This document shows, one piece after another, positions 34,117 to 42,758 of a DNA stretch of 64,000 bases (position 1 is the first letter of the stretch; each line of letters opens with the position of its first letter). The position numbers were made by a program, and so were the translations under genes. The notes under the pieces were generated by a model. It saw only the letters and a program-made list of their open reading frames with translations, had not been told where the DNA came from and ran no database searches. Source of the DNA: Granulosicoccus sp045110475 (GTDB taxonomy: Bacteria > Pseudomonadota > Gammaproteobacteria > Granulosicoccales > Granulosicoccaceae); assembly GCA_045110475.1 (NCBI GenBank), contig JBGCGC010000005.1, forward strand, positions 1 to 64,000, given 5' to 3'.

Positions 34117-35160
34117 TTGAACAATAAAACCTTCAAACCAAAGAAGATGATAGTCGCCGCAGTTACTGCCGGACTGTTGGCAAGCAGCAGCACCTTTGCC
34201 TCTGACAAGCAGTTGGTCATCTCCGTCTACGGCTTTGCTCAGGATGCTTTCACTGACCTTGTCTACAAGCCCTTCGAAGCCCAGTGCGATTGCGAGCTTA
34301 TTGTAGAAACCGGCAACAGCGTTGAACGCCTGGCCAAACTCGAAGCCCGCAAGGACAACCCTGAAATCGACATGGCTGTGATGTCCACTCATGATGCCCT
34401 GGCCGCAAGCCGCAAAGGCATCACTCAGCCCATTGATGTCTCGCGACTAAGTAACCACGCAAAGCTCTATGACATTGCCAAGGATCCACTGGGTGGCAAT
34501 CTGGGTATTGGCTATACCTTCTACGCCACCTCCATCGTCTATCGCTCCGATAAGGTCACCATCGATAGCTGGCAGGATCTGTTCAAGGACGAGATCAAGG
34601 GCCGTGTCGCTTTCCCCAATGTCTCGACCAATCAAGGCCCACCGGCCCTGTACATGCTGGGCAAGGCACTGAACGATGACGATGCCAGTCTTGCAGCGCC
34701 AATAAGTAAAGTCGCCGAACACAAGGACGACATCGTCACCTTCTATGAGCGCTCGTCGCAGGTCGCACAGCTCATGCAGCAGGAAGAAATACTGGCAGCC
34801 CCCGTTGGCCGCTTCGCCTGGGGTGCCTACACGAAAATGGACATGCCAATGGCGTGGGCTACCCCGGTCGAAGGACAAACCGGTGGCATGAACGTCATGA
34901 TCCTGACCGACGGTGCAAAAAACGAAGATCTGGCCTACGAATTCATGGACTTCTGGTTATCCACTGATATTCAGACGGCCCTTGCAGAAGCACTGGTGGA
35001 TAGCCCGGCCAACGCAGAAGTGGTTGTCAGTGATGAGATCGCAGCCAATCTCACCTACGGCGCAGAGACCGTCAAGACCCTTTCGCTGCTGCCACCCGAT
35101 GTCATCCTCGACAATCGCGATAGCTGGCTCGAGAGCTGGAACGCTAGCGTTACACAGTAA
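34117..35160 (+). CDS. ABC transporter substrate-binding protein, polyamine/iron family type
   Basis: 347 residues with a signal peptide (MIVAAVTAGLLASSSTFA). The mature protein follows the PotD/family-1 plan: LVISVYGFAQDAFTDLV, then VERLAKLEARKDNPEIDMAV, NLGIGYTFYATSIVY and AYEFMDFWLSTDIQTALAEA. I start at TTG 34117, because AGGAG lies 6 bases before it. The family includes binders of spermidine, putrescine, thiamine and iron. Here the following genes are two permeases, an ATPase, a nucleoside hydrolase and an adenine deaminase, so a purine nucleoside or related ligand is a better guess than a polyamine. Confidence 0.85.
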   Translation: MNNKTFKPKKMIVAAVTAGLLASSSTFASDKQLVISVYGFAQDAFTDLVYKPFEAQCDCELIVETGNSVERLAKLEARKDNPEIDMAVMSTHDALAASRKGITQPIDVSRLSNHAKLYDIAKDPLGGNLGIGYTFYATSIVYRSDKVTIDSWQDLFKDEIKGRVAFPNVSTNQGPPALYMLGKALNDDDASLAAPISKVAEHKDDIVTFYERSSQVAQLMQQEEILAAPVGRFAWGAYTKMDMPMAWATPVEGQTGGMNVMILTDGAKNEDLAYEFMDFWLSTDIQTALAEALVDSPANAEVVVSDEIAANLTYGAETVKTLSLLPPDVILDNRDSWLESWNASVTQ

Positions 35161-35176
35161 TCTTTCCTGTTAGCCA

Positions 35177-36004
35177 ATGTTCGATAATCGGGCCGAAGGG
35201 CTGGCGCTGGTTTTACCAGGGGTGTTGTTTGCAGCCCTGGTATTCCTGCTGCCGGTGGGCATTCTTCTGTCCGAAGGTTTTCAGGTAGACGGCGCATGGA
35301 GCATCCAGCCGTACATCGATTTTTTTTCCAGCGAACGTAATCGCGCAGTTTTCTATCGCACCCTGAAACTGGGCGCCATGGTAACGGCTTCTGCTGCAAT
35401 TATCGGCTATGCCGCAGCGTGGAGCATCGTCTCTCTTTCGCCTGCCTCACGTGGCAGAATGATCGGCCTTGTCATCCTGCCACTGATGATATCACCAGTG
35501 GCAAGAACCTACGCCTGGATTGTCATTCTGGGTCGCACTGGTATTGTCAACAAGGCACTGACTAGCGTCGGTCTCAGTGATGAACCCATCCGTTTTCTGT
35601 TTACCGAAACGGCCGTTTTCATCGGGCTGTTACAACTCTTCCTGCCATTGATGATCCTGTCGCTGACCAGCGCTCTTGAGAACATGCCGAAGGATGTGAT
35701 CTCGGCAGCCCGGGTTCTGGGAGCCAACCCCTTTCAGGTCTTCTGGAATGTAATCCTGCCCCTGACGCGCGAAGGTCTGGTCATTGGCGGAACGCTGGTT
35801 TTTACCGGATCACTGACCGCCTTCATCACACCCGCCATTCTTGGTGGCTCAAAAGTACTTATGCTGGAAACGCTGCTGTATCAGCGCGTCACTGTCGCCA
35901 ATGATTTCGCGTCGGCCAGCATTATCGCCATGATCCTCATCGTCATGAGCTATTGCGCCAACCTACTGTTAAAGCGACTGGCAAGTGCACGAGGGTCCCG
36001 ATGA
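35177..36004 (+). CDS. ABC transporter permease, PotB-type
   Basis: 275-residue inner-membrane permease with about six helices. It has an N-terminal helix LALVLPGVLFAALVFLLPVG, and the EAA-loop region SAARVLGANPFQVFWNVILP that contacts the ATPase. It begins 16 bases after the binding-protein gene, and its stop overlaps the next start as ATGA. Its first hydrophobic block and the loop following it resemble PotB/PotH rather than sugar permeases. Confidence 0.9.
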   Translation: MFDNRAEGLALVLPGVLFAALVFLLPVGILLSEGFQVDGAWSIQPYIDFFSSERNRAVFYRTLKLGAMVTASAAIIGYAAAWSIVSLSPASRGRMIGLVILPLMISPVARTYAWIVILGRTGIVNKALTSVGLSDEPIRFLFTETAVFIGLLQLFLPLMILSLTSALENMPKDVISAARVLGANPFQVFWNVILPLTREGLVIGGTLVFTGSLTAFITPAILGGSKVLMLETLLYQRVTVANDFASASIIAMILIVMSYCANLLLKRLASARGSR

Positions 36005-36780
36005 ACGCTCGCTGGTCACAGGTACTGGTCTTGTCACTGGTACTCCTGTTCCTCATCGGCCCTTTCTTCATTATTGTCGCTGCGGCATTGTCAGCCGGCG
36101 AATCACTGGCCTTTCCACCACAAGGGCTCTCCCTGCGTTGGGTTATCAAGGTTTTCGAGATTGATAGTTTCCGCGAAAGCTTTGCCCTGTCCATGGCATT
36201 AGCCGTATTTGGCACGTTGGCGGCCCTGATTCTGGGTGTCCCCATAGCATACGCACTGGCTCGTTATGAATTACCCGGTGCAGAAATCCTGCGAACCATC
36301 GTCTCAGCGCCCATCATCGTACCCGGTATCATTGTGGGACTGGCCCTGCTGCGCTATCTTGTTGTTCCGCTGGACGTTGACGTCGTTTCGGCATTGTTCG
36401 CAGCACATACTGCACTGGTTTTGCCCTACTCCGTTCGCGTTGTCTCAGCCTCACTGGAAAATCTGCGAAGCGATATTGAAGAAGCAGCCGTACTTTTGGG
36501 TGCATCACGCCTTGGCGCATTCTTGCGTGTCGTGCTACCCAATATCCGCAGCGGAATACTTGCAGCGTTCATCCTTGGTTTTGTCACCAGTTTCAATCAG
36601 GTGCCGGTGTCCCTTTTTTTGTCGGGCCCAGGTGTACGCACCTTGCCCATCGACATGATCTCGTATCTTGAGACCACTTACGATCCATCAGTTGCCGCAC
36701 TTGCCGCTCTGCTCGCGTTCCTGTCAATCGCCATTGTCTTTATCGCTGAACGTTTATTAGGTTTTTCACGATATGTCTGA
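36001..36780 (+). CDS. ABC transporter permease, PotC-type
   Basis: 259 residues. Starts with the helix VLVLSLVLLFLIGPFFIIVA and carries the EAA loop EEAAVLLGASRLGAFLRVVL. I start at ATG 36001, which overlaps the previous stop by 4 bases; an upstream in-frame extension lies inside the preceding gene. It overlaps the ATPase gene by 8 bases. Second half of the heterodimeric membrane channel. Confidence 0.9.
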   Translation: MNARWSQVLVLSLVLLFLIGPFFIIVAAALSAGESLAFPPQGLSLRWVIKVFEIDSFRESFALSMALAVFGTLAALILGVPIAYALARYELPGAEILRTIVSAPIIVPGIIVGLALLRYLVVPLDVDVVSALFAAHTALVLPYSVRVVSASLENLRSDIEEAAVLLGASRLGAFLRVVLPNIRSGILAAFILGFVTSFNQVPVSLFLSGPGVRTLPIDMISYLETTYDPSVAALAALLAFLSIAIVFIAERLLGFSRYV

Positions 36781-37801
36781 CTACTTGTCACTTGACCGAT
36801 TGACACTGGCCTACGGCAAATCCATCGCGGTGGAAAAACTGACACTTGGTGTCACCAAAGGTGAGCTGGTTGCTTTTCTCGGTCCTTCCGGCTGCGGCAA
36901 AAGCACCACCATGCGCGCCATCGCCGGCTTGATGAAAACTCATGCCGGCACAATTGAACTGGACGGCAAAAATATTACAAGAACGGCCCCGAACAAACGT
37001 AATGTGGGCATGGTCTTCCAGTCCTACGCCCTGTTCCCACATCTCAGCGTCACGGAAAACATCGCGTTTGGCCTGCGACTCAAGCGTATGTCATCACACG
37101 ATATCAGGCAACGCGTAACAGACGCTCTGGCAATCGTTGGTCTTGGCGAATTTGCTGCTCGCATGCCGGCAGAACTTTCCGGCGGCCAGCAACAGCGTGT
37201 TGCCCTGGCCAGAGCTCTGGTCATGGACCCGAAGGTGCTGCTGCTCGACGAGCCGTTGTCAAATCTGGATGCCCGCTTGCGCCTTGAAATGCGCAGCGAA
37301 CTGCAACGCGTCCAGCATCAAACAGGCCTGACAATGATCTTCGTCACTCACGATCAGGTTGAAGCCATGTCATTGGCCAATCGCATCGTGGTCATGAATC
37401 AAGGCAGTGTGGAACAGATAGGCTCGCCAGAAACCATCTACAACACACCTGAAACACGTTTCGTCGCAGATTTCGTTGGCTTTGAGAATATCTTTGCTGT
37501 TACCCAACATGCCTTGGTCGGCAATGGGCAAACCCTGCCCTTAAACAACACGCTGGATAAAAACACCACAGGCCTTGCATGGCGCCCATCGGGCGTCACT
37601 CTGGGCCACGGTCAATACACAGGCACCATCATTGGTCATGCATTCGCTGGCAACATCAGAGAATACCTGCTCGACACAGCCATAGGCCCGGTACGCGCCG
37701 ACGCCAGCGCAGAACTCCGCCCTTACGCCCTGAACGCACAAGTCAATTTCGACTTACCGCTCAACAAGGCGGTGCCGTTGTCGAGAATGGACTCGCCATG
37801 A
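36773..37801 (+). CDS. ABC transporter ATP-binding protein, PotA-type
   Basis: 342 residues. Walker A GPSGCGKSTT, Q-loop VFQSYALFPHLSV, signature LSGGQQQRVALARAL, Walker B VLLLDEPLSNLDARL and the H-loop FVTHDQVEAM are complete. The C-terminal part after residue 235 has the TOBE-type regulatory domain of this subfamily but is somewhat short. It overlaps the nucleoside hydrolase start by 4 bases (ATGA), so the transporter and enzymes are translated together. Confidence 0.92.
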   Translation: MSDYLSLDRLTLAYGKSIAVEKLTLGVTKGELVAFLGPSGCGKSTTMRAIAGLMKTHAGTIELDGKNITRTAPNKRNVGMVFQSYALFPHLSVTENIAFGLRLKRMSSHDIRQRVTDALAIVGLGEFAARMPAELSGGQQQRVALARALVMDPKVLLLDEPLSNLDARLRLEMRSELQRVQHQTGLTMIFVTHDQVEAMSLANRIVVMNQGSVEQIGSPETIYNTPETRFVADFVGFENIFAVTQHALVGNGQTLPLNNTLDKNTTGLAWRPSGVTLGHGQYTGTIIGHAFAGNIREYLLDTAIGPVRADASAELRPYALNAQVNFDLPLNKAVPLSRMDSP

Positions 37802-38772
37802 GCGAACTGTGGGTAGATACCGACCTCGGCTTCGATGATATACATGCATTGTTGCTACTACGCTGCCATAAAATATACCCCGTTGCACACTCACTGGTTT
37901 TCGGATGTTCAACTCTGGAGCAAGTCATCGGCAACGCTGCGGGAATCGAGCAAGCATTCAACATGAACAGCCGGTGGCATGCCGGTGCCTGTGTTGCACT
38001 TGACGGCCAATGCCGCACTGCCGCACATGTGCTCGGAGACAACGGCATGCTCAGCAGAGGCCTGATCCTTCCTCAAGTCAATGTGCAACACGAGCATCAC
38101 TTGCAAGAAACTACTGCTGTAGAGGGCATGATCCACTGGCTATCAGGTAAACCTTGCGCACCTCAAATACTGGCCCTTGGCCCCCTGACCAATCTTGCCA
38201 ATCTCATTGTCAAGGCGCCGACACTTGCTGCGACGCTGACTCAAATCACCTGGATGGGTGGATCATGTGGTCGCGGCAATCAGACAACACATGCCGAGTT
38301 CAATGCCTGGGCTGATGCGCAAGCCGCCAGCATTGTTATGCAATCTGGCATAGCTGTTCATATTGTGGAACTGGAGGCTTGCCGCAAATTGCAACTGCTG
38401 CCGCAAGACCTCAAGCCGTTATCTGAACTGCCGGGCTACAAGGCACAACTACTGCACGACTTGCTTGGCGGCTACCTTGATATTGCCCTGTCACGCGGAC
38501 GCAACGGCATGGCACTGTATGACCCGCTTGCAGCAGCGGCAGTCATTCTGGGCGATGACAACAACATCCTCACTTCAATACCCGTAGCCATTAGCGTTGA
38601 GACCGTCAACGAGACGGCCGATCAAAGCCGGATGGGCCAAACCCATGTCGAGTCGGACACGCATGCAGCACAAAAAAGCGCACATTCTCTATGCGTCGTC
38701 AACAACGTCGACGCCGTTCACGACTTCCTGCTTGACGCGCTTTACAGCACCGCGAAAGACGATCAATCATGA
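37798..38772 (+). CDS. Inosine-uridine-type nucleoside hydrolase
   Basis: Cleaves ribonucleosides to base plus ribose. The calcium-binding N-terminal motif is ELWVDTDLGFDDIHALLLL, matching D-x-D-x3-D-D. Further family features are ILALGPLTNLANL near residue 125 and HAEFNAWADAQAA near 165, and the late DPLAAAAVIL. It has 324 residues. I start at ATG 37798 because the frame's longer upstream part lies inside the ATPase gene. Its end overlaps the adenine deaminase start (ATGA). Whether it prefers purine or pyrimidine nucleosides is not readable, but the deaminase beside it points to adenosine. Confidence 0.9.
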   Translation: MSELWVDTDLGFDDIHALLLLRCHKIYPVAHSLVFGCSTLEQVIGNAAGIEQAFNMNSRWHAGACVALDGQCRTAAHVLGDNGMLSRGLILPQVNVQHEHHLQETTAVEGMIHWLSGKPCAPQILALGPLTNLANLIVKAPTLAATLTQITWMGGSCGRGNQTTHAEFNAWADAQAASIVMQSGIAVHIVELEACRKLQLLPQDLKPLSELPGYKAQLLHDLLGGYLDIALSRGRNGMALYDPLAAAAVILGDDNNILTSIPVAISVETVNETADQSRMGQTHVESDTHAAQKSAHSLCVVNNVDAVHDFLLDALYSTAKDDQS

Positions 38773-40553
38773 GCACAACAGAACCTTCTGATCTCAACGA
38801 TAAAGCACTTCGCGACCACGCCGTTGCGGCAGCCCGCGGAGATGAGCCTTTTGACCTTCTGCTTACCGGTGGTTCGCTGTTCGACGCAGTTACCGGCGAA
38901 ACACGTCCTGCCGATATTGGCATTGTCGGCAGCCTGATCGCCAGTGTCCACACAAGCGGACGCCATGACAAGGCACAGGCTTGCATTAAGGCAACCGACA
39001 TGACCGCCATACCCGGTCTAATCGACACCCATATGCACATCGAAAGCTCGATGATCACACCGGCATGTTATGCCGACGCGGTGTTGCCACGCGGCGTAAC
39101 CACCCTGGTCTGGGACCCACATGAGCTTGGCAATGTACACGGACTAGAGGGTGTGGACTGGGCCATCGAAGCCTGCCGCCCACTCGACCTGCGCGTTATC
39201 ATGCTGGCACCCTCCTGTGTACCGTCAGCACCCGGCCTTGAACGAAGCGGCGCCGACTTTAGCGCTGAAACCCTCGAACAGTTACTGGCACGGCCTGACA
39301 TAGGAGGTATTGCCGAAGTCATGAACATGCACGGTGTTATTCATCGTGAACCTCGAATGAGCGGCATCGTCCAGGCAGGATTGGCTAGCGGTAAACCCGT
39401 GTTTGGTCATGCACGTGGCTTGAAGCAAGAGTCTCTGGCAGCCTTTATGGCAGCGGGTGTGATCAGCGATCACGAGATAGGCTCTGCCGACGATCTCATG
39501 CACAAACTACGCGCCGGCATCGGCATCGAACTGCGCGGCTCACACGATCACCTGCTACCGGAATGTGTCGATGCACTGAACACGCTGGGCATGCTGCCAC
39601 CGAGTCTTACACTGTGCACCGACGATGTGTTTCCGGATGATCTTTACCGCGACGGCGCACTCGATGACGTTGTCCGCAGACTAATTGCCTACGGCATGCC
39701 GGCAAGCTGGGCCCTGCGTGCTGCCACCTACAACGCATCCTTGCGACTATCACGACCGGACCTTGGCTTGATCGCGGCAGGAAGGCGCGCCGATATTGCC
39801 TTGGTCGATTCATTGGAATTACTCAACAGTAAGCATGTCATTGCGAACGGCAAGCTTGTCGCCACGGATGGGCAATGCCTCAAACCCGCCGTTGTCACGC
39901 CATCCGCTGCGCTGCAATCATCAGTCAAGCTGGGCAGATTACACGTAAGTGATTTTCATCTTCGTGCTCCCGATGATTGTGAAGAGATAACCGCGCGCGC
40001 AATCGCCAGACCACGTTTCACAGAGCACGCTTCAGTGATCGCAAAGGTTGTCAATGGCTATGTCATTCCACCGGAGGATGTGGCTCTCATGGCGGTTATT
40101 TATCGTCATGGGAATAGCACAGCGAAGCCTGCGCTCTGTTACCTGAAACAGTGGGGCAAATGGCAAGGTGCGTTTGCGACCACGGTATCCCATGACTGCC
40201 ACAACCTGACGGTATTTGGCGGCAACGAGGAAGATCTGGCACTGGCATGCAACACCGTTGTTGACATGCAAGGCGGAATGGCTGTTGTAAAATCAGGTAA
40301 GGTTCTGCAACGCATGCCACTGCCCTTATCTGGATTGATTTCAGACACTTCATTGCAGGACACTGCAGGTCAGTTTGAAGCTATTCGGCACGCCATGGAC
40401 CAGATCGTCGACTGGCAGCCACCGTATCTGATCTTCAAGGCATGCTTTGGAGCATCCCTGGCGTGCAATGCTGGCCCACACCTTAGCGACAGGGGTATTG
40501 TCGATGCAGTCCTCGGGCCTGCCCCACTTGACGTTGTAACGACAACCCGGTGA
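38769..40553 (+). CDS. ade: Adenine deaminase
   Basis: Converts adenine to hypoxanthine plus ammonia. Metal ligands of the amidohydrolase barrel are in IDTHMHIESSM near residue 87, VFGHARGL near 210 and CTDDVFPDD near 285. The family's C-terminal domain is seen in VSHDCHNLTVFGGNEEDLAL and AVVKSGKVLQRMPLPLSG. It has 594 residues, the length of the Ade family. Last gene of the transporter operon; phoB begins 8 bases after its stop codon. Confidence 0.93.
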   Translation: MSTTEPSDLNDKALRDHAVAAARGDEPFDLLLTGGSLFDAVTGETRPADIGIVGSLIASVHTSGRHDKAQACIKATDMTAIPGLIDTHMHIESSMITPACYADAVLPRGVTTLVWDPHELGNVHGLEGVDWAIEACRPLDLRVIMLAPSCVPSAPGLERSGADFSAETLEQLLARPDIGGIAEVMNMHGVIHREPRMSGIVQAGLASGKPVFGHARGLKQESLAAFMAAGVISDHEIGSADDLMHKLRAGIGIELRGSHDHLLPECVDALNTLGMLPPSLTLCTDDVFPDDLYRDGALDDVVRRLIAYGMPASWALRAATYNASLRLSRPDLGLIAAGRRADIALVDSLELLNSKHVIANGKLVATDGQCLKPAVVTPSAALQSSVKLGRLHVSDFHLRAPDDCEEITARAIARPRFTEHASVIAKVVNGYVIPPEDVALMAVIYRHGNSTAKPALCYLKQWGKWQGAFATTVSHDCHNLTVFGGNEEDLALACNTVVDMQGGMAVVKSGKVLQRMPLPLSGLISDTSLQDTAGQFEAIRHAMDQIVDWQPPYLIFKACFGASLACNAGPHLSDRGIVDAVLGPAPLDVVTTTR

Positions 40554-40561
40554 AAACAGCC

Positions 40562-41248
40562 ATGCCAGCGCATATCCTGAACGTGGAAGACGAGGCCCCT
40601 ATCCGGGACATGGTGCGTTTTGCTCTGGAGCGGCATGGGCACCATGTTCATGGGGTGGCTTCGGTGGCCGAAGCCAAGACAGAGATGGCCTCGCAGAAAA
40701 TGGATCTGGCCATCATAGACTGGATGCTTCCCGGTGGTAGCGGTCTGGAATTTGTACGGTTTCTGAGAAAGGACAAGGTAAACGCTAACCTTCCCATAAT
40801 CATGCTAACCGCCCGTACCGAAGAGCACGATATCACCGCAGGCCTGGATGCCGGTGCAGACGACTACGTTACCAAGCCCTTTTCGCCACGTGAGCTCCAA
40901 TCGCGCATAAAAGCCTTGTTGCGTCGCAGCAGCGATTTCCACAACGGCGATGAATTGCAGCGCGGCCCACTGTTGCTGGATCTGGCCGCTCACAGGCTCA
41001 AGGTCGATGGCCAACAGGTCGATCTAGGCCATACCGAGTTCAAACTTCTGGCGTTTTTCATGCAGCATCCCGATCGAGTCTACAGCCGCGCTCAACTACT
41101 GGACCATGTTTGGGGTCCTGGCACCTATATCGAGGAAAGAACGGTGGATGTGCACATATTGCGACTTCGCAAGAGCCTCAAGCCGTTTGACGCGGACGCC
41201 TTGCTGGAAACTGTGCGTGGTGCTGGCTACCGGTTGCGTCCGGGGTAG
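40562..41248 (+). CDS. phoB: Phosphate regulon response regulator PhoB
   Basis: OmpR-type regulator activating the Pho regulon. The receiver has VEDEAPIRDMVRFALERHG at the start, the phosphoacceptor in LAIIDWMLPGGSGLE near residue 53 and the lysine in DDYVTKPFSPREL. The winged helix ends with the recognition helix region ERTVDVHILRLRKSLKP. It has 228 residues. I start at ATG 40562 (MPAHILNVEDE), preceded by GGTGAA; position 6 is Asn where most PhoB have Val. No intergenic space separates it from ade, so read-through from the purine operon is likely. Confidence 0.95.
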   Translation: MPAHILNVEDEAPIRDMVRFALERHGHHVHGVASVAEAKTEMASQKMDLAIIDWMLPGGSGLEFVRFLRKDKVNANLPIIMLTARTEEHDITAGLDAGADDYVTKPFSPRELQSRIKALLRRSSDFHNGDELQRGPLLLDLAAHRLKVDGQQVDLGHTEFKLLAFFMQHPDRVYSRAQLLDHVWGPGTYIEERTVDVHILRLRKSLKPFDADALLETVRGAGYRLRPG

Positions 41249-41329
41249 CAACTTGTACTTCAGGCAAGCCCATAATGCTCACAACGGGGTATCATCCGTG
41301 CCCATGATCCGAGCTTTCGCCGCCATGCC

Positions 41330-42646
41330 ATGTTCAGCCTTAATCTGAAGACCGAACTTACCTGGTTCTTGTGGGGCTGGGTCCTGGCCCTGATGATTGG
41401 CCTGATCATCAACTGGCCTGCTATCACGCTCCTGCTCTATATGTCCGGCTATGTCGGCTGGCTGCTGTATCGCCTGGAGAGTATTGTCGGATGGTTGCGT
41501 TCAGGCGCAAAAGCCGGACGCGCACCCTACAGCTTCGGACTCACCGATGAAATGGTGCAGTTAATCCACCGAGAAAAAAAGTACAGTCGCAAGCAGAAAA
41601 ACAGATTCCGCAAATCATTGGCACAGTTCAATACTCTGGCTGCCAACCTGCCTGACGCCATCATTGTGCTCGACGACGATTTTGAAATTCGCTGGAGCAA
41701 TCCTGCCGCCCGTATGCTGCTGAACATTCACCCCGAAAGGGACCGAGGCCAGCGCATCGACAATTTGATCCGTAACCCGGTATTCAGTGAATTTCTGGAC
41801 GATCCATCAGAGAACGCAGAGGTTGAGATACAAGGGCCTGCTGCGGCCGAACGGATACTCACCGTCCGCAAGGTTCCTAACGCCAATAGTATGAGTGTAC
41901 TGATCGCCGCCGACATTACTCAGCGAGTCAAACTTCGGGAAATGCGCAAGGCCTTCGTTGGCGATGTTTCCCATGAGCTGCGCACACCGTTAACCGTAAT
42001 CCGAGGTTACCTTGAAATGTTGCAGGAACAGGATAATCTGGATCCGCCGGTGCAAGAGGCTCTCAAGGAAGTTTCCAGCCAATCGGACCGGATGCGCGGA
42101 ATTGTCGACGACCTGTTGCAATTGTCCAAACTCGAGGCAAACCCGCTGGGTGATAACGAGGGCAATACGGTGAACATCGCCGACATGATCCGCGCCATGA
42201 TGGGGCCGCTGAAAAAAGAAGCACCGGAGCATCACTTTGATTTGGATCTTGATGATTCTCTAGCCATTCTGGGTTCTGAGCAGGAACTCTACAGCGTGTG
42301 TAACAATCTGCTTACCAATGCAGTAAAATACACCAGCGCGGGCACAATCATCAACATCTCCTGGGGTGTCAACCACCACGGCGTTGTGCAATACAGTGTT
42401 GCTGATAATGGGGCTGGCATCGAACCTCGCCACCTGTCGCGTCTCAGCGAGCGTTTCTATCGCGTTGATACGGGACGTTCGCGCGAGCAGGGAGGCACTG
42501 GACTCGGGCTCGCTATCGTCAAACATGCCGTGCAACGTCACGGTGGCAGTCTGAAAATCAAGAGCACACCGGGCAGCGGGTCTCAGTTCACCGCTCTTTT
42601 TCCTGATCACCGCGTACAAACCCTGCAGAAAGTTGCCAACCAGTAG
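41330..42646 (+). CDS. phoR: Phosphate regulon sensor histidine kinase PhoR
   Basis: Membrane-bound partner of PhoB. Two N-terminal transmembrane helices lie at about residues 9-28 and 28-48. A PAS domain (LPDAIIVLDDDFEIRWSNPA) precedes the H-box DVSHELRTPLTVIRGYLEML near residue 210. The ATPase core has NLLTNAVKYT, DNGAGIEPRHL and GGTGLGLAIVKHA. Length is 438 residues. It lies 81 bases after phoB and before pstS. Confidence 0.95.
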   Translation: MFSLNLKTELTWFLWGWVLALMIGLIINWPAITLLLYMSGYVGWLLYRLESIVGWLRSGAKAGRAPYSFGLTDEMVQLIHREKKYSRKQKNRFRKSLAQFNTLAANLPDAIIVLDDDFEIRWSNPAARMLLNIHPERDRGQRIDNLIRNPVFSEFLDDPSENAEVEIQGPAAAERILTVRKVPNANSMSVLIAADITQRVKLREMRKAFVGDVSHELRTPLTVIRGYLEMLQEQDNLDPPVQEALKEVSSQSDRMRGIVDDLLQLSKLEANPLGDNEGNTVNIADMIRAMMGPLKKEAPEHHFDLDLDDSLAILGSEQELYSVCNNLLTNAVKYTSAGTIINISWGVNHHGVVQYSVADNGAGIEPRHLSRLSERFYRVDTGRSREQGGTGLGLAIVKHAVQRHGGSLKIKSTPGSGSQFTALFPDHRVQTLQKVANQ

Positions 42647-42680
42647 CCAAACGGTGAGGAAATCCACAATTGATACCGGC

Positions 42681-42701
42681 ATGTAACCGTCGTGTCACAT
42701 T
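42681..42701 (+). promoter_or_regulatory. Pho box and pstS promoter
   Basis: ATGTAAC-CGTC-GTGTCAC-ATT matches the PhoB consensus of two CTGTCAT-type 7-mers 4 bases apart: 4 of 7 in the first, 6 of 7 in the second. A -10-like GATACT begins at 42709 with the spacing seen at E. coli pstS. It lies 57 bases before the pstS ATG. Confidence 0.75.
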
Positions 42702-42758
42702 CGGGGCCGATACTCCGTCTGGTTGCGAAGTGCAGCCCAAACTCTAGAGAGATACTTC

